A stretch of 64,000 nucleotides of DNA from Dipteris shenzhenensis. Lineage: Eukaryota > Polypodiophyta > Polypodiopsida > Gleicheniales. A program made the position numbers and the translations under genes. The stretch is from the NCBI GenBank assembly GCA_047967505.1, contig CM106539.1. One strand, given 5' to 3'. Positions 11,984 to 23,931 of the stretch are shown here, in pieces (the stretch's first letter is position 1; every line of letters starts with the position of its first letter). The notes below the pieces were generated by a model, which did no database searches, had not been told where the DNA came from, and saw only the letters and a list, made by a program, of their open reading frames with translations.

Positions 11984-11995
11984 TGGTATCAGAGC
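11984..11995 (+). other. PBS, initiator tRNA-Met type
   Basis: TGGTATCAGAGC directly after the LTR end. It is the canonical PBS nearest to the Copia-2 coding region, 2.77 kb upstream of it. Confidence 0.8.
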
Positions 11996-13380
11996 TCCCT
12001 TGCCTTTCGCTGAGGCATTGCGATCCGTATGAGAGAGTGTGATTGATTGAGAGATCAAGTGTTCTCTTCCATTGAGAGAACTTCTTCTTTGATAGAGAAA
12101 TTCCGTCCATTTGAGAGGAATTTCCATCTGTTCATCTCCTTCGAGAGTTCTTGAGTGAGACACTTGTGAGTACTTATGAGAGAGATTTCTATTCTTTCTA
12201 TGAGAAAAAGAGGAGTCTATTCCCTTGTGAGAGATATTCGAAGAGGAAGAGAGGTTGTCAAAACCACAAGAAGGAGAGAGAGACCTTTTCAAGACTCTAC
12301 AATGAATGGTTCAATGAATGGCTCAACAAGCATCTTTGATTTGAGGAGTTCTTTGTGAAAGGTTCGGTTCTCTTCTCCATCTACCCATTGGTTTGGTTCT
12401 TTGAGAGAGGGTGCTTATCTTCTTCATGAAGGTTCTGTGAGGTCGCAATGAAGAAGGTTCCGTGAGGTCGCAGACTCAAAAGCCTCCATCTACCAGCCGT
12501 CTACACACCTATTGCCTCCAACGTGACGCATCAGCTGCTCTAGTAGCCTTGGCCATGCTCCAACCTCCTGCAAGTTCAAACAACGTCCTGCTCACAAGGA
12601 TCTCGGGCAGCCAACACTCGGACGGTAGCTCGTAGCGGCTCATTCCATAGCCTTAGCCAAGCTCATAGCTCTAAAGAAAAGGCTCCTACTATAAGCGCAA
12701 CTCCTCCGACAGACTCCACTACAAGCTCTCGCCTACTCCAGTGCTCACAGCTCTACAACAGCGTCGAGGCGACCTCCTAGCCAAAGCAGCGACCTCCTTC
12801 AGTGAATCTACTACTCATGGGCGGCCAAGACAATCCCAATGCCAGCACACAACTAGCTCAGCCGTCTCCAATAGCTACCTCCAGTAGCAAACACCTCGTA
12901 GACGAATCTCCCAGGGCCAACGAGCCGCTCCTCCAGCAAAGTCACCATGCTCCAACGCTCCAATAGGGTCCTTGCAACGCATCCAATAACTTAGCAGTTC
13001 CAACGACCTCTACGGCCGTCAACAGGATCCATCGAGCCCCCACGGGCAGCTCCTCCAACGAGCTGCATATTCAACAGCGTGATTCAATAGGCCCTCGTCC
13101 ACCGCTCCTACAACCAACGGACTGCAGCAAGCTCGCAGTGCCACGCCCTCTCCAACGAAGCGGACGGCTCTTACGATAGCCCACAGTACAGCCAACGGGT
13201 AGCTTCCAGGCTTCAACGCCCTCGAGTGATGCTCCATCGACTTGGCAGCGTTGCTCCACAGGCCACAAAGCTCTAGTGAGACCTCGCAGCAACGCCAAGC
13301 TCCAACCGCGCTCTCCAACGAGCTCCAACAGAAATGACGACGGAATCACCAAAGTCTGTCAGAATCTTTCAAAGATTCCA
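11996..13380 (+). other. Leader: GA-rich part, then C-rich part
   Basis: 11,996-12,480 is rich in GAGAGA and TTGAGAG words. 12,480-13,380 is C-rich and G-poor on this strand and rich in CTCCAAC and CAGC. Open frames here, on either strand, show no gag, protease or polymerase motif. The order matches 4,261-5,220. Confidence 0.5.
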
Positions 13381-14760
13381 TCACTCCAGCTTTCAACACG
13401 TGGCGTCTATCCTCACACCCAAGGTCGCCCAACCTTATCACCAAGGGTTGTCAATTTGTTGACACGTGGCAGATAGGATTTATTGGTCAGCCTAACCCTA
13501 GTCAGTTAACCAGATAAGGTTGGCCCCTAACCGTGGTTAAACAATTGTGGTTAAGTCAAGTGAATCACGGTTAAATCAGTTGGTTAGATTCGTGCCACAT
13601 GGCAACCTTATCTCCAAGTGCCACATCATCTGCCACGTCAGCACTGGTAGCCACGTCATCATCGATTGCCACGTCATCAGTGACACATCATCAGCCATGT
13701 CACTTGCCACGTCATCAATGACATGTCATCAGCCACGTCACCTGCCATGTCATTAGTGACACGTCATCAGCCACATCACCTTGCTGACATCATCTGTGCC
13801 ACCTCAGCACTGCCACCTTAGCAGTCCAGTCAGCACTGACCTCTGCAGGCACAGTCCCTTGCCAGGCACACTGCATGTGCACACTCCTACCACCTCAGCA
13901 CAGAACTTCACTGGCACACCTCTTGCTAAGCACAGTGCCACATCATCACTGCATGTGACTCACAGTGACACATCATCATTGAGCACCATTTGCACTCCTT
14001 TTGCCCCTCCACCTAGATCAAGTCATATCTCTTGATCCAGGAAGAATTTGAGGGTGCTCCAAAAAGGAAAGTCGCTCGTTTTTTTGTGCTCTACGTGCTC
14101 GTTACATCACGCGCACATTTCGGTGCAAGTTACACTCACATTTGAGCCTCGCCGGCAAAACCACTTCCTTCACGCACATTTGCCTCTACATCGACGCATC
14201 TGACCAGCACTTAAAAAGAACAAAAGAAAAGGAATAATTTGCTGCTCTTTCATCGATCGACGGTTGGTTTAGATCTAGATCAGAGTAGACTAGATCGCCA
14301 TAGAGGGGACGCTTTGAATTCCCCAAGTTGCCAATCTAAGCCATGCCCAAAATTCCCGACTAGTACCTACTGGGAGTCAGTCCATACGCTCACATCCGAT
14401 TTCACATCATTACATTACTTGAAACCTTACGTTCATCAGTTCAGTGAGCAGACTTCAGAGCTCAGAGGCATTGCAGATTGATTCAGTGGGTATCTATAGC
14501 ACTTGATTTCACACACACATGCCACCATTGTAAAGCCTATTTGGCTATCTCACGGCATCGTGCACATCATTTTTCAGCCTTGTAAAGCCTCTTGGCTATT
14601 CTCGGCATCATTGCCACAAGCCTTGTAATACAGATCGGATCTTATATACTGCAGTTCTATCTTCACCGATGGTACAGAGATTTCACTTGGCATCTTCAGT
14701 GTATTTGCAGTTGATTCATACAGAGTTTTTCAGGACACTTTTGAGTACATTGTTTGCACC
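13381..14760 (+). promoter_or_regulatory. G-box and ACGTCA repeat cluster upstream of Copia-2 gag
   Basis: CACGTGGC cores lie at 13,397-13,404 and 13,463-13,470. Dense GGTTAA/TAACC words follow to 13,600. From 13,610 to 13,790 about ten degenerate copies of GCCACGTCATCA / GACACGTCATCA run in tandem. From 14,240 to 14,660 the sequence looks like transcribed untranslated DNA, with two TTGTAAAGCCT copies. TGGTACAGAG near 14,672 resembles a degenerate PBS, so this whole block could instead be the Copia-2 5' LTR. Confidence 0.5.
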
Positions 14761-17700
14761 ATGTCGACTAGCAACCTCAATCTAGAGGCATCTGCTAAGT
14801 TAGACAACTCCAATTACGGTACATGGAAATACCGAATGGAGACCATTCTTGTGCTTCAGGACAAATGGGAGTATGTCGATGGATCTATACCTAGACCATT
14901 GGCCAATCCAGCCACCAGTAGCTCTACTTCATCTGTTGTCACAGCACCAGCAACGAGATCTACATCGGGATCTACATCTACACAAATAGTTTCCACACCA
15001 GTAGTAGATCCTGCCATTGCCTGAGCTCAAGCAGAATGGGATAAGAAAGACAAGTATGCCTATCACCTGATCAAGCAGAATGTGCAAGATGTCATGCTAG
15101 GACAGCTCAACACAGTCAAGACATCAAAAGAAGCATGGGATATGTTCGCAGCTCTCTACGAGTCTAAGAACACATCCAGGATTCTCACCCTGAGAAACCA
15201 GATCAACCAGAGTTTCCGCAATAGCAATGAAACCGGTCATGCTTATGTACTCTGCATCAAAGACTACAACAATCAACTTGCAGCAGTAGGAGAGACTATG
15301 AATCCCGCAGAAATGGTTCAAGTAATCCTGAATGGACTAGGAGAAGGATATGAGAATCTAGTCCAGAGTATTGCCATCCAACAGCAAATTCCAACACTGG
15401 AAGAACTTCAGTCAGTTCTACTTGGTGAAGAACTCAGGACTCAGGCCATTCAAGAACGTAAAGGTCATTCTAATGATCAGGCATTCATAGCTTCAGACAG
15501 AAGCAGAGGCAAAAGCAAAAACAGAGGTAGATCATATCAGAAAAGTGGTCATCATCAACAAAGTCAAAATCAGCATTAGCATCAGCATCATCCTCAGCAA
15601 CATCAGAATCAGCAAAGAGGAAATCATTCCAACCGAGGAAGATTCCAAGGATGAGGGAATGCATCCACCAATGTGTCAAACATTCAATGCAACTACTGTC
15701 ACAAGTTTGGACACTATGAAAGAGATTGCCGCAAGAAGCAGTACGACCAAGGCGGTCAATCCAGCAGTAATCGAGGGAATTCCCGAGGAAGAGGAAATCA
15801 TCGTGGTGGACATTCTAGTCACAGTCATTTTGCAAATGAACATGGAAATATGTTTCTTGCAAGTGAGGAATTGCATCAGACTAATACAATGCACCTAGAC
15901 ACTGATTTCAATCCCAAAGAGGATTTCAGCTATCAAGTCGACCAAGTGGAACAGGATCCTTAGTATATCGACAGCGGTGCATCATCTCATATGACAAATC
16001 ATCAGGAATGGTTCACAGAAATGAAGCCATTAGAAGGTCAAAAGAATGTCATCTACACAGCAGACAATACACTGAATCCGGTTCAAGGGACAGGTGTTAT
16101 CCCTATGAACAATTTCACTGGTACAAAAGGATTAGTCAAAGATGTGCTCTATGTCCCGAAGCTCAGCAAGAACCTTTTGTCAGTAGGTCAAATGACGGAA
16201 CACAACTACAAAGTCATCTTCGACGGTGATGAATGCACTATCAGAGACAAATCCAGAAGAGGTCAGCTAGTAGCAAAAGGTGTCAAGGAAGGATGCTTAT
16301 ACAGGATGCTAGCTACAGTACCAGATAAGCATGCCATGTCAGCTCAAATGCAACAGATGCCACTATCTGCAAAATGGCACAAGAGATATGGTCATGTCAA
16401 CTTCAAGTACTTGTTAGATCTAAGGAATCAGAATATGGCAATTGGGATTCCGAAGCTACAGTTTCTTGGAAAGGTTTGTGAAGCATGCTGCTTCGGCAAA
16501 TAAAAGCGAACCAACTTTGTCAGAAGTACCTCTCGTGCACGAGGTATTCTTGATTTGATTCATACAGATGTATGGGGTTATGCCCAGACCCACAGCATCA
16601 ATGGTTCACTTTATTACTTGACCTTCATCGACGACTACAGCAGATATTGTTGGGTCTACTTTCTGAAAGAGAAATCTGAAGTGTTTGCCAGATTTCAAGA
16701 ATTCAAAGCCATGGTAGAAAACCAAACAGGCAGAAAGATCAAGGTCATGAGATCAGACAGAGGAGGTGAATACATGTCTTCAGCATTCATGAACTTTTGC
16801 AAAAATCACGGCATTCGAAGACAATTCACATGTGCAGATACTCCTCAGCAAAATGCAAGAGCTGAAAGGAAGAATGGGACTTTAGCAGACAGTGCTAGAG
16901 CAATGCTTAGTGAAAAGCATCTTCCGAATCAGTATTGGGCAGAAGCAATAGCTACAGCTAACTACTTGCTTAATCGGATTCCTACCGAACCGATACAAGG
17001 TATGACTCCTTATGAAGCATTCACTGGACACAAGCCACGCATTGGGCATCTCCGCATATTTGGTTGCATAGCATATGCCCACATACATGATGATCATCGC
17101 AGGAAATTGGATGCGAAGTCACACAAATGCATCATGGTTGGCTACAGTGAAGAAAGCAAAGCATACAAATTGTATGATCCCATCAACCGCAAAGTCATTA
17201 TCTCCAGAGATGTAATCTTCGATGAGGAATCAGAATGGAAAACCTCACCTACACAGGAGATAGAAGCATCGACTTCACAGTCATCTACAGAACAGGTTGA
17301 TGAAGAAGAGCAAGAATTGCCAGCAACACCCCAAGCAGCGCCACAGCAGCTCAAACGGTCTACTAGGGAAAGCAGACCACCAGCCAGATTGACATATGCT
17401 CAGAAAGGCAAAGCAATTCAAGTGGAAACCACCAACTATGCTCTTATGACTACCATCATGGCTACAGAAGAGCCAGTGTACTTCGAAGATGCAGTAGATA
17501 AGCCAAAATAGCAAACTGCTATGAATGAAGAAATGGATGCTTTGTATAAAAATAACACTTGGGAGTTATGCGACCTTCCACCAGGAAAGAAGGCCATAGC
17601 CAACAAATGGGTATACAAAGTGAAGTACAATCTAGATGGCAGTATTCAGAGATACAAAGCCAGATTAGTTGCAAAAGGATTTGCACAACAATATGGCCAA

Positions 17701-18958
17701 GATTATGATGAGACTTATGCTCCAGTAGCAAAGATGGATTCCATATGGTTCTTGATATCATTAGCGACACTCAGCAAATGGAATGTGTATTAGCTCGATG
17801 TCAAGAATGCATTTCTCAATGGTTATCTAGATGAGGAAGTCTACATGCAACAACCAGCCGGTTATGTTGAACCAGTAAAGGAGAACAAGGTTTGCCATCT
17901 CAAGAAAAGTCTCTATGGCTTAAAGCAAGCACCCAAAAGTTGGTACAGCAGAATTGACAAGTATTTTGCTGATCTGGGATACATGAAGTCCAATGCAGAT
18001 CATACTCTCTACTGCAAAGTTCAAGGGGAAGATATTACTATTGCACTTTTGTACGTAGATGATCTGATTGTGACAGGAAGCAAGGATGGCTTCATCAGAA
18101 AACTAAAACAAGACTTATCTGCAGAGTTCGACATGAAAGATCTTGGACTTATGCACTATTGTCTTGGAATTGAGTTCTGGAGAGATTCAGATAGCACATT
18201 CATGAGTCAGCTCAAATATGTTGACAGTCTCCTGAAGAAGTTTCATATGGCAGATTGCAAGATTGCAGCCACTCCCATGGAACATAGTTTGAAACTTACT
18301 AAAGATTCAGAAAAGCCTATAGTCAATGACAGATACTACAGGCAACTCATTGGATCTCTTATATATCTGACAATCACACGGCCAGATATTTGTTATGCAG
18401 TAAGCTCACTAGCACAGTTTATGGCAAATCCAAAACAGTCTCATTGGAATGCAGCCAAAAGAGTCTTGAGATACATCAGAGGTACAAGACAGTTTGGGAT
18501 AGAATACAGAGGAAGTCATCCACGGTTGCATGGATACTATGACAGTGACTATGCTGGAGATCATGAGACCAGGAGATCGACACAGGGATATGCATTTTTC
18601 CTTGGTCAAGGTGCTATATCATGGTTGTCAAACAAACAGCCAACTGTTTCTTTGTCTTCGACTGAAGCAGAATATAGAGCACTCACTAGAGGTGCATGTG
18701 AGGCTATATGGCTCAGAAGACTATTGTCAGAAACAGATTACTTTGATGAGTCAAAGCCAACAACAATATACTGTGATAATCAATCAGCTCAAGCATTGGC
18801 CAAAAATCCAGTATATCACTCCAGAACAAAGCACATTGATGTCAGAGAGCACTTCATCAGAGAAAGAGTGTTACTTGGTGACATCACACTGCAGCATTGT
18901 GATAGCAAAGAAAATGTTGCAGACATCTTTACCAAACCACTCGGTAAAGAGCTATTCG
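14761..18958 (+). pseudogene. Copia-2 gag-pol polyprotein, nonsense-riddled
   Basis: One frame runs from ATG at 14,761 to the break near 18,958, about 1,400 codons, with no frameshift but seven in-frame stops. Domains in order: gag N-terminus; CCHC knuckle CNYCHKFGHYERDC near 15,690; protease DSGASSHM near 15,970; integrase zinc region (16,378-16,500); integrase core with HTDVW, RSDRGGEY and a Glu in QQNARAERKN; reverse transcriptase with YVDDLIV near 18,055; RNase H with DSDYAGD, STEAEY and CDNQSAQ. The stops lie at 15,022 (TGA), 15,577 (TAG), 15,652 (TGA), 15,961 (TAG), 16,501 (TAA), 17,509 (TAG) and 17,791 (TAG). The C-terminal tail and 3' LTR are missing, replaced by antisense Copia-3 sequence. 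Confidence 0.95.
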
Positions 18959-20735
18959 TCAGTTTCACATATGGAGGCAATGGAGTACTCACTGCCTTCC
19001 CCCCCTCCATATTGAAACACTGTAATACTTTTGTAACATACTCTTTTTGTGAAATCCAAAGGAGTTTCCTACTCCGATCACGCGTGATGCGCATACCAAG
19101 AATATGACCTGCAAGTCCCAAATCCTTCATATCAAAAGCCTCATGCAACTTGGCCTTTAATGCATCTAGCTCATAAGTATTCTTGCTAGCCAATAGCATA
19201 TCATCCACATATAGTGCCAAGATTATCAGGCTATTATCCTTAGCCCTTTTAGTGTAGAGGCAGTGATCAATTTCACTCCTTCTAAAACCCTGGGACCGAA
19301 TGAAAGCATCAAACTTCTGATACCATTCTCTAGGCGCTTGCTTAAGACCATAGAGACTCTTCTTTAGCTTGCAAACTAAATGCTCTTTGCCCTTTTCTTC
19401 AAAGCCTTCCAGCTGCACCATGTAAATTTCCTCATGCAAATCCCCATGCAAGAAAGCTGTCTTGACATCCATCTGCATAAGCTCCATATCCTCTGATGCC
19501 ACTAGTCCAAGCATGCATCTAAGTGTGGTCATCTTCACAACTGGAGAGAATATCTCATCAAAGTCCACACCCTTCTCTTGCTTGAACCCTTTAGCAACCA
19601 AACGGGCCTTGTACCTAGGCACATCATCACCTGTGACCTTCATTTTGTAGACCCATTTACATGGCAATGCTTTCTTTCCATGTGGCAAAGAAACCAAGTC
19701 CCAAGTCTTATTCTTCATAAGTGAACTTATCTCTGATTGCATAGCATACTCCCACTTGTGTTGATCCTCACGCATCATAGCCTCTCTATAGCAAGAAGGC
19801 TCCCCGCAATCAGTAAGCATCACATAGTCTACCCCTGGAACAAACCTATCAGGCGGTCTAGACACTCTAGATGATCTTCTCAAGGGCATTTCAGCTTGCT
19901 GTCCCACTTGCATATCAGCCACATTTGGCTCATCATTTCCACCAATAGATGATCCATCATCTACCCTTGATTGTATACCTGTGGGAGTACTTGGTGGTAC
20001 CTTTTCTTTCACATTTGGTGCATGGACAGCTTGCTGTCTATCAACATAGGCAGGTGGATTCACATCCTGGAAAGTGATTCTCCTCATTTCCACATCCCTC
20101 ATGGGTGCCTTATGCATCTTCTTCTCATTGAAGACCACATCATGGCTGCGTATGATCTTCTTTGCTTCTGGATCCCAGAGACGATAGCCCCTCTCTCCAC
20201 TTTCACCATAACCTAGAAAGATGCATTTCCTAGACTTAGGATCTAGCTTCTTTCGAAGCTCTTTTGGCACATGTGCATATGCCTCACACCCAAATATACG
20301 CAAATGAGAGTAAGAGGGCTTCTTTCCACTCCATGCCTCTTCAGGAATACCACCATCCAAACTCTTACTAGGTGATCTATTGATCACCTGCACTGCAGTC
20401 TTCATTGTTTCAGCCCAAAAACCACCAGAAAGACTTGCATTGGAAAGCATGCATTGCAACCTTTCTTGAATGGTACAGTTCATCTTTTCTGCAACTGGAT
20501 TTTGCTCTAGAGTATGAGGGGATGTAAGCTTCCTCTTAATCCCACGAGTATCACAGAAATGCTGAAAGTCATGAGAGAGATACTCTCCACCATTGTCAGT
20601 CCGTAGGCATTTAAGCGTTCTACCTGACTGATTCTCAACCAAGGCCAGCCATTTCTGAAATACCTGGAACACATCACTCTTCCGAGCTATAGCATAAGCC
20701 CACACTTTCCTAGTTGCATCATCAATGAATGTCAC
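18959..20735 (-). CDS. Copia-3 integrase core and reverse transcriptase
   Basis: The frame continues at 20,735 with FIDDATRKVW, the second aspartate in LRTDNGGEYLS and the catalytic Glu region EQNPVAEKMN. There Pro replaces the usual Gly and Lys the usual Arg. A C-terminal integrase segment and a low-complexity linker follow, then the reverse transcriptase with KWVYKMK, AFLHGDLHEEIYM, LYGLKQAPREWY and YVDDMLLAS. It ends just past the GMRITRDRSRK segment at the truncation point. The tail of the open frame (18,816-18,958) is antisense Copia-2 sequence, so the polypeptide end is chimeric. Confidence 0.9.
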
Positions 20736-22318
20736 ATATAGTATTCAGCCCCGCCTAATGACCGTGTAGGCATGGGACCACATATGTCTGAATGCACCAA
20801 ATCAAGCATTTCAAACTCTTTCTTTCCCCTTCTTTTATGGGCTGATTTAGTCTGCTTCCCATAGAGACAGTGCTCACAAAATTCAAAATCAGAGAAACTC
20901 AAATGCGGTACATAACCCAAATGGCATAAGAGTTTCATTCCATTCTGGCTCATGTGCCCCAACCTGCAATGCCACAAAGAAGTGCTTGGCTGCTCGGTTA
21001 TTGCAACAACATGATCAAATACCCCTGATACATGTAAGGGATACAAAGTCCCACACTTGGCACCCCTAGCCAAAAGCAAAGAGCCCTTTTGAATTTTCCA
21101 ACTTTGAAAGCCAAAAGTGGTGTGAAAACCAGCATTATCTAGCTGACCCACTAAAATAAGACTCTTGGTCAACTTAGGCACATGTCTCACATGTTTCAAA
21201 ACAAATGCAGACCCATTTGCAAAAGAAAACTTTATGTCACCTGCTCCCACTATGTCACATGCATAGTCATTTCCAAGATGCACACAACCTGTCTTTCCAC
21301 TATCATAAGTGGAGAACCATTCCCTATGGGGAGTAACATGGAATGAAGCACCAGAATCCAAAATCCAATCCTGGGAATATGCATCATCTGAAGTGGTAAG
21401 CAACTCTGCAGATAAAGTAGACATGAAGAGAACATCATTGTCACTATCATGTGTGACTGCATTGATCTCCTCGATCTTCACTTTTCCTTTGTCCTCCCTT
21501 GGACTCTCTTCCTTTTGATTTGCACCCCAATTTGCATTCTTTTTCTTATCCTTTTGCTCTCTTTTCAGCTTGTAGCAATCCTTTTTCATATGGCCCTTCT
21601 TGCCACAGTGGTAACACTCAATGTTTTGTGCCCTGGATTTGCTACAAGACTTCCCTCTTTCTTGGGACTTCCCCCTGAACTGTGATCTGCCCCTTTGCAC
21701 ATTTAAGGCTGCATCCTGCTTGTTGCCATCCATAGACTTCCGTCTAATCTCCTCGGCCAACAAGCTACCCACAACACCATCAAATTTCAGTACTCCACCA
21801 GGTGCAGAGTTACTGACAGCTGTACGGAAGGTATCCCATGAGGATGGCAATGAACATAAGAGAAATATTGCCTTAGTCTCCGCATCAAAATTCATTTTCT
21901 GAGCCTGAAGCTGGCTGAAAATAATATTGAATTCATTCAAGTGAGAAGCAATGGAGACCCCTTCCTTCATCTGCAGCTCAAACAACCTCTTCATGAGGTA
22001 AACTTTATTAGAGGCAGTTTCCTTCTCATAAGTGGCACACAGTTTCTTCCACAAATCTTCCGTAGTTTGCTTATTTACTACTGTTAAATAAACTGACTCT
22101 GCAAGATGAAGTCTAATAGTAGACTTTGCTAATGCATCCAACTCATTCCAATCATCCTCAGACATATTTGCAAGCTTAGCTTCAATCCCTGCCAAGGGTT
22201 TAATCTGCTTCTTTTGAGTAAGCACATCCCTTATTTGTTCTTTCCACAAAGAAAAGTTTGTCCCATCAAACTTTTTAATGCTGAAAAACTCCTTTTCAGG
22301 CATGGAAGAGGATGCCAT
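20732..22318 (-). CDS. Copia-3 gag, protease and integrase N-part
   Basis: Translation likely starts at 22,318 (Met-Ala-Ser-Ser-Ser-Met-Pro-Glu); the open frame extends eight codons upstream. Order: gag with FDGTNFSLWKEQIRDVL, a long helical capsid part, a basic Ser/Arg stretch, knuckle CYHCGKKGHMKKDC, protease WILDSGASFHVT, pre-integrase region with HCRLGHMSQNG and CEHCLYGKQ, and the first integrase aspartate in LVHSDICGP. The frame is then lost at a TA insertion near 20,740, absent from Copia-5. Apart from that the frame is clean, which marks a young copy. Confidence 0.9.
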   Translation of the reverse strand: MASSSMPEKEFFSIKKFDGTNFSLWKEQIRDVLTQKKQIKPLAGIEAKLANMSEDDWNELDALAKSTIRLHLAESVYLTVVNKQTTEDLWKKLCATYEKETASNKVYLMKRLFELQMKEGVSIASHLNEFNIIFSQLQAQKMNFDAETKAIFLLCSLPSSWDTFRTAVSNSAPGGVLKFDGVVGSLLAEEIRRKSMDGNKQDAALNVQRGRSQFRGKSQERGKSCSKSRAQNIECYHCGKKGHMKKDCYKLKREQKDKKKNANWGANQKEESPREDKGKVKIEEINAVTHDSDNDVLFMSTLSAELLTTSDDAYSQDWILDSGASFHVTPHREWFSTYDSGKTGCVHLGNDYACDIVGAGDIKFSFANGSAFVLKHVRHVPKLTKSLILVGQLDNAGFHTTFGFQSWKIQKGSLLLARGAKCGTLYPLHVSGVFDHVVAITEQPSTSLWHCRLGHMSQNGMKLLCHLGYVPHLSFSDFEFCEHCLYGKQTKSAHKRRGKKEFEMLDLVHSDICGPMPTRSLGGAEYYM

Positions 22319-23746
22319 GATGCAAATGAAACAAAATCCCAAATGCTAGTCCCTGCAAGAGAGAATCACACCAAATACCAGGTGCACCCAAATGTGTATG
22401 CCACAATAGACTGAAATATCACAAAAAACTCAAAGCTCAAAGCATCAAAAGATGCATCTGACTCATGTGCATATACTATGCATCCATATGAGCAAATCTG
22501 GCCCAAGAGAAAATGCCAATAAGTGCCAAATGACTCAAGCATAAACACCATCCACTGGCATATGCATCAATGATATCTGATCCAAGAGAGCATAGCACTA
22601 TCACTGCATCACCAATAATGTGTCAAAGCTGTCCCTCAGCTTAAAATAGCATCCATGTGCAAAGCGTCCATAAAAAATAGCATCCCACAAGGCAATTTGG
22701 GCCTATCAGCGCATCCAACAAGGACCGCAATGCATCCAAATGGCCTATAAATCATCCATTGCAACCCAATGCATACCACAAATGAGCGCACACTGCTCAA
22801 ACTACAACCAGAGTGATCTGCATAAGGTATGCTCAAGAAATCATAGTCCCACGGTAATGAGCGCTACTGAAAATAGAACCTGAGATGCTTCAAAACATGG
22901 GCACCATTGCATAATTGGACTTAGCAAGAAAATCTGCAAATATCTCTCTTCAGCCAGAACTCCAAAATCCCAACCGATGAGTGAGAAATGGGAGTCAACA
23001 CTTATCCACTGCCATGTGGCATAAATCTAAGGTTTCAAAACCTTAGTATGAAAAATGCATAACAGAGAGACGAAATCGAATACACAGAGATTTATAACTC
23101 TGAAAATCCTCCACCGAATCACGCAAGAACTGATAGGTAGGGGTTTTTGGGCGTCCGGAACGCAATGGGACAGACGGTTTTGGAAACTGTGGTCTCAATC
23201 ACTGGGTCCAACACACGGACTGAAAAACGTTTTTTGAAACAGAGCTGTTTGTAAACTCCACCGGAGTGCGAATGATGAGCAACATAGAAGTTTTAGGACC
23301 TCTTGAGTCCACCGGAACTGACAGATCTGCAAATGGTTGCTCCAAACTTGAGTTCCAACTCCCGGGAAAAAAACGCAGGAACTGACACAGTGACTCAGAA
23401 ATCCAATGAAATGATCCCAGATTTAGGAATGAAGGTGTTTCCAGGCTCCTGAAGTAATGTGGACACCAAAAGCAAGCAATAGTTGCCTCTGCAAGTCAAT
23501 ACGGAGTCTTTGTCATCGAACGGAACAGGGAAAAGCTCAAAAAAATGACTTTTTCTTTCAAACCACTTAATAGGCTCTCAAAACCACTTCACAAAGCCAA
23601 AGTGACTTTTCCAAAGGTTCCTCCAAGGTCTCTGCACACTCGAATGTAAGTAAAGTCACCCACAAAGCTTCCCACAGAGCTTCTCCTTCCTCCCACAGAG
23701 CTGCTGGGCTTCCAAGCATTCACGCACGCTTAGCTAGATCACCCGG
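22319..23746 (-). other. Copia-3 leader
   Basis: Non-coding leader between PBS and gag, nearly identical to 32,247-33,673 in Copia-5. It has many ATGCATCC/GCATCCAA words. No further feature is seen. Confidence 0.75.
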
Positions 23747-23760
23747 GCTCTGATACCAGT

Positions 23761-23931
23761 TGAGAGTGCTCTCAACGGAAGCAAGAACGGAAGAAGGAGA
23801 GAGAGAGACAAAGAGCCACACAAGTTTTGGTGGGTGCAGAACCACCCTAATCTTCTTTTTCATTCATTTATATATGTGTTTGAGTATTGTACATAACTGG
23901 GGTAAAGGCATAGTGACCTTTAACCCCCACA
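23761..23931 (-). repeat. Copia-3 5' LTR
   Basis: A 171-bp LTR running from TGTGGGGGTT to GCACTCTCA on the minus strand, with a TATATAAATG TATA box near its middle. The PBS complement (gctctgatacca) at 23,747-23,758 is two bases away. Confidence 0.92.

Larger units (their letters stand above)
18959..23931 (-). mobile_element. Copia-3, 3'-truncated copy of the Copia-5 family
   Basis: This minus-strand element has one 171-bp LTR at 23,761-23,931, a PBS at 23,747-23,758, a 1.4-kb leader and gag to reverse transcriptase. It is nearly identical to Copia-5 over its length. Homology starts at 18,959, corresponding to Copia-5 position about 28,885, so RNase H and the 3' LTR are lost. The break joins it head-on to the RNase H of Copia-2 with only a few shared bases, which points to a deletion rather than an insertion boundary. 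Its right LTR abuts the RNase H end of Copia-4. Confidence 0.93.

Noticed and set aside
13019-13352. Minus-strand ORFs of 90-100 codons in the C-rich leader
   Set aside because: They result from G-rich, stop-poor composition on that strand and overlap each other in different frames.
19462-20216. Plus-strand ORFs inside Copia-3, and the same at 29,391-30,145
   Set aside because: They are antisense shadows of the Copia reverse transcriptase and integrase frames.
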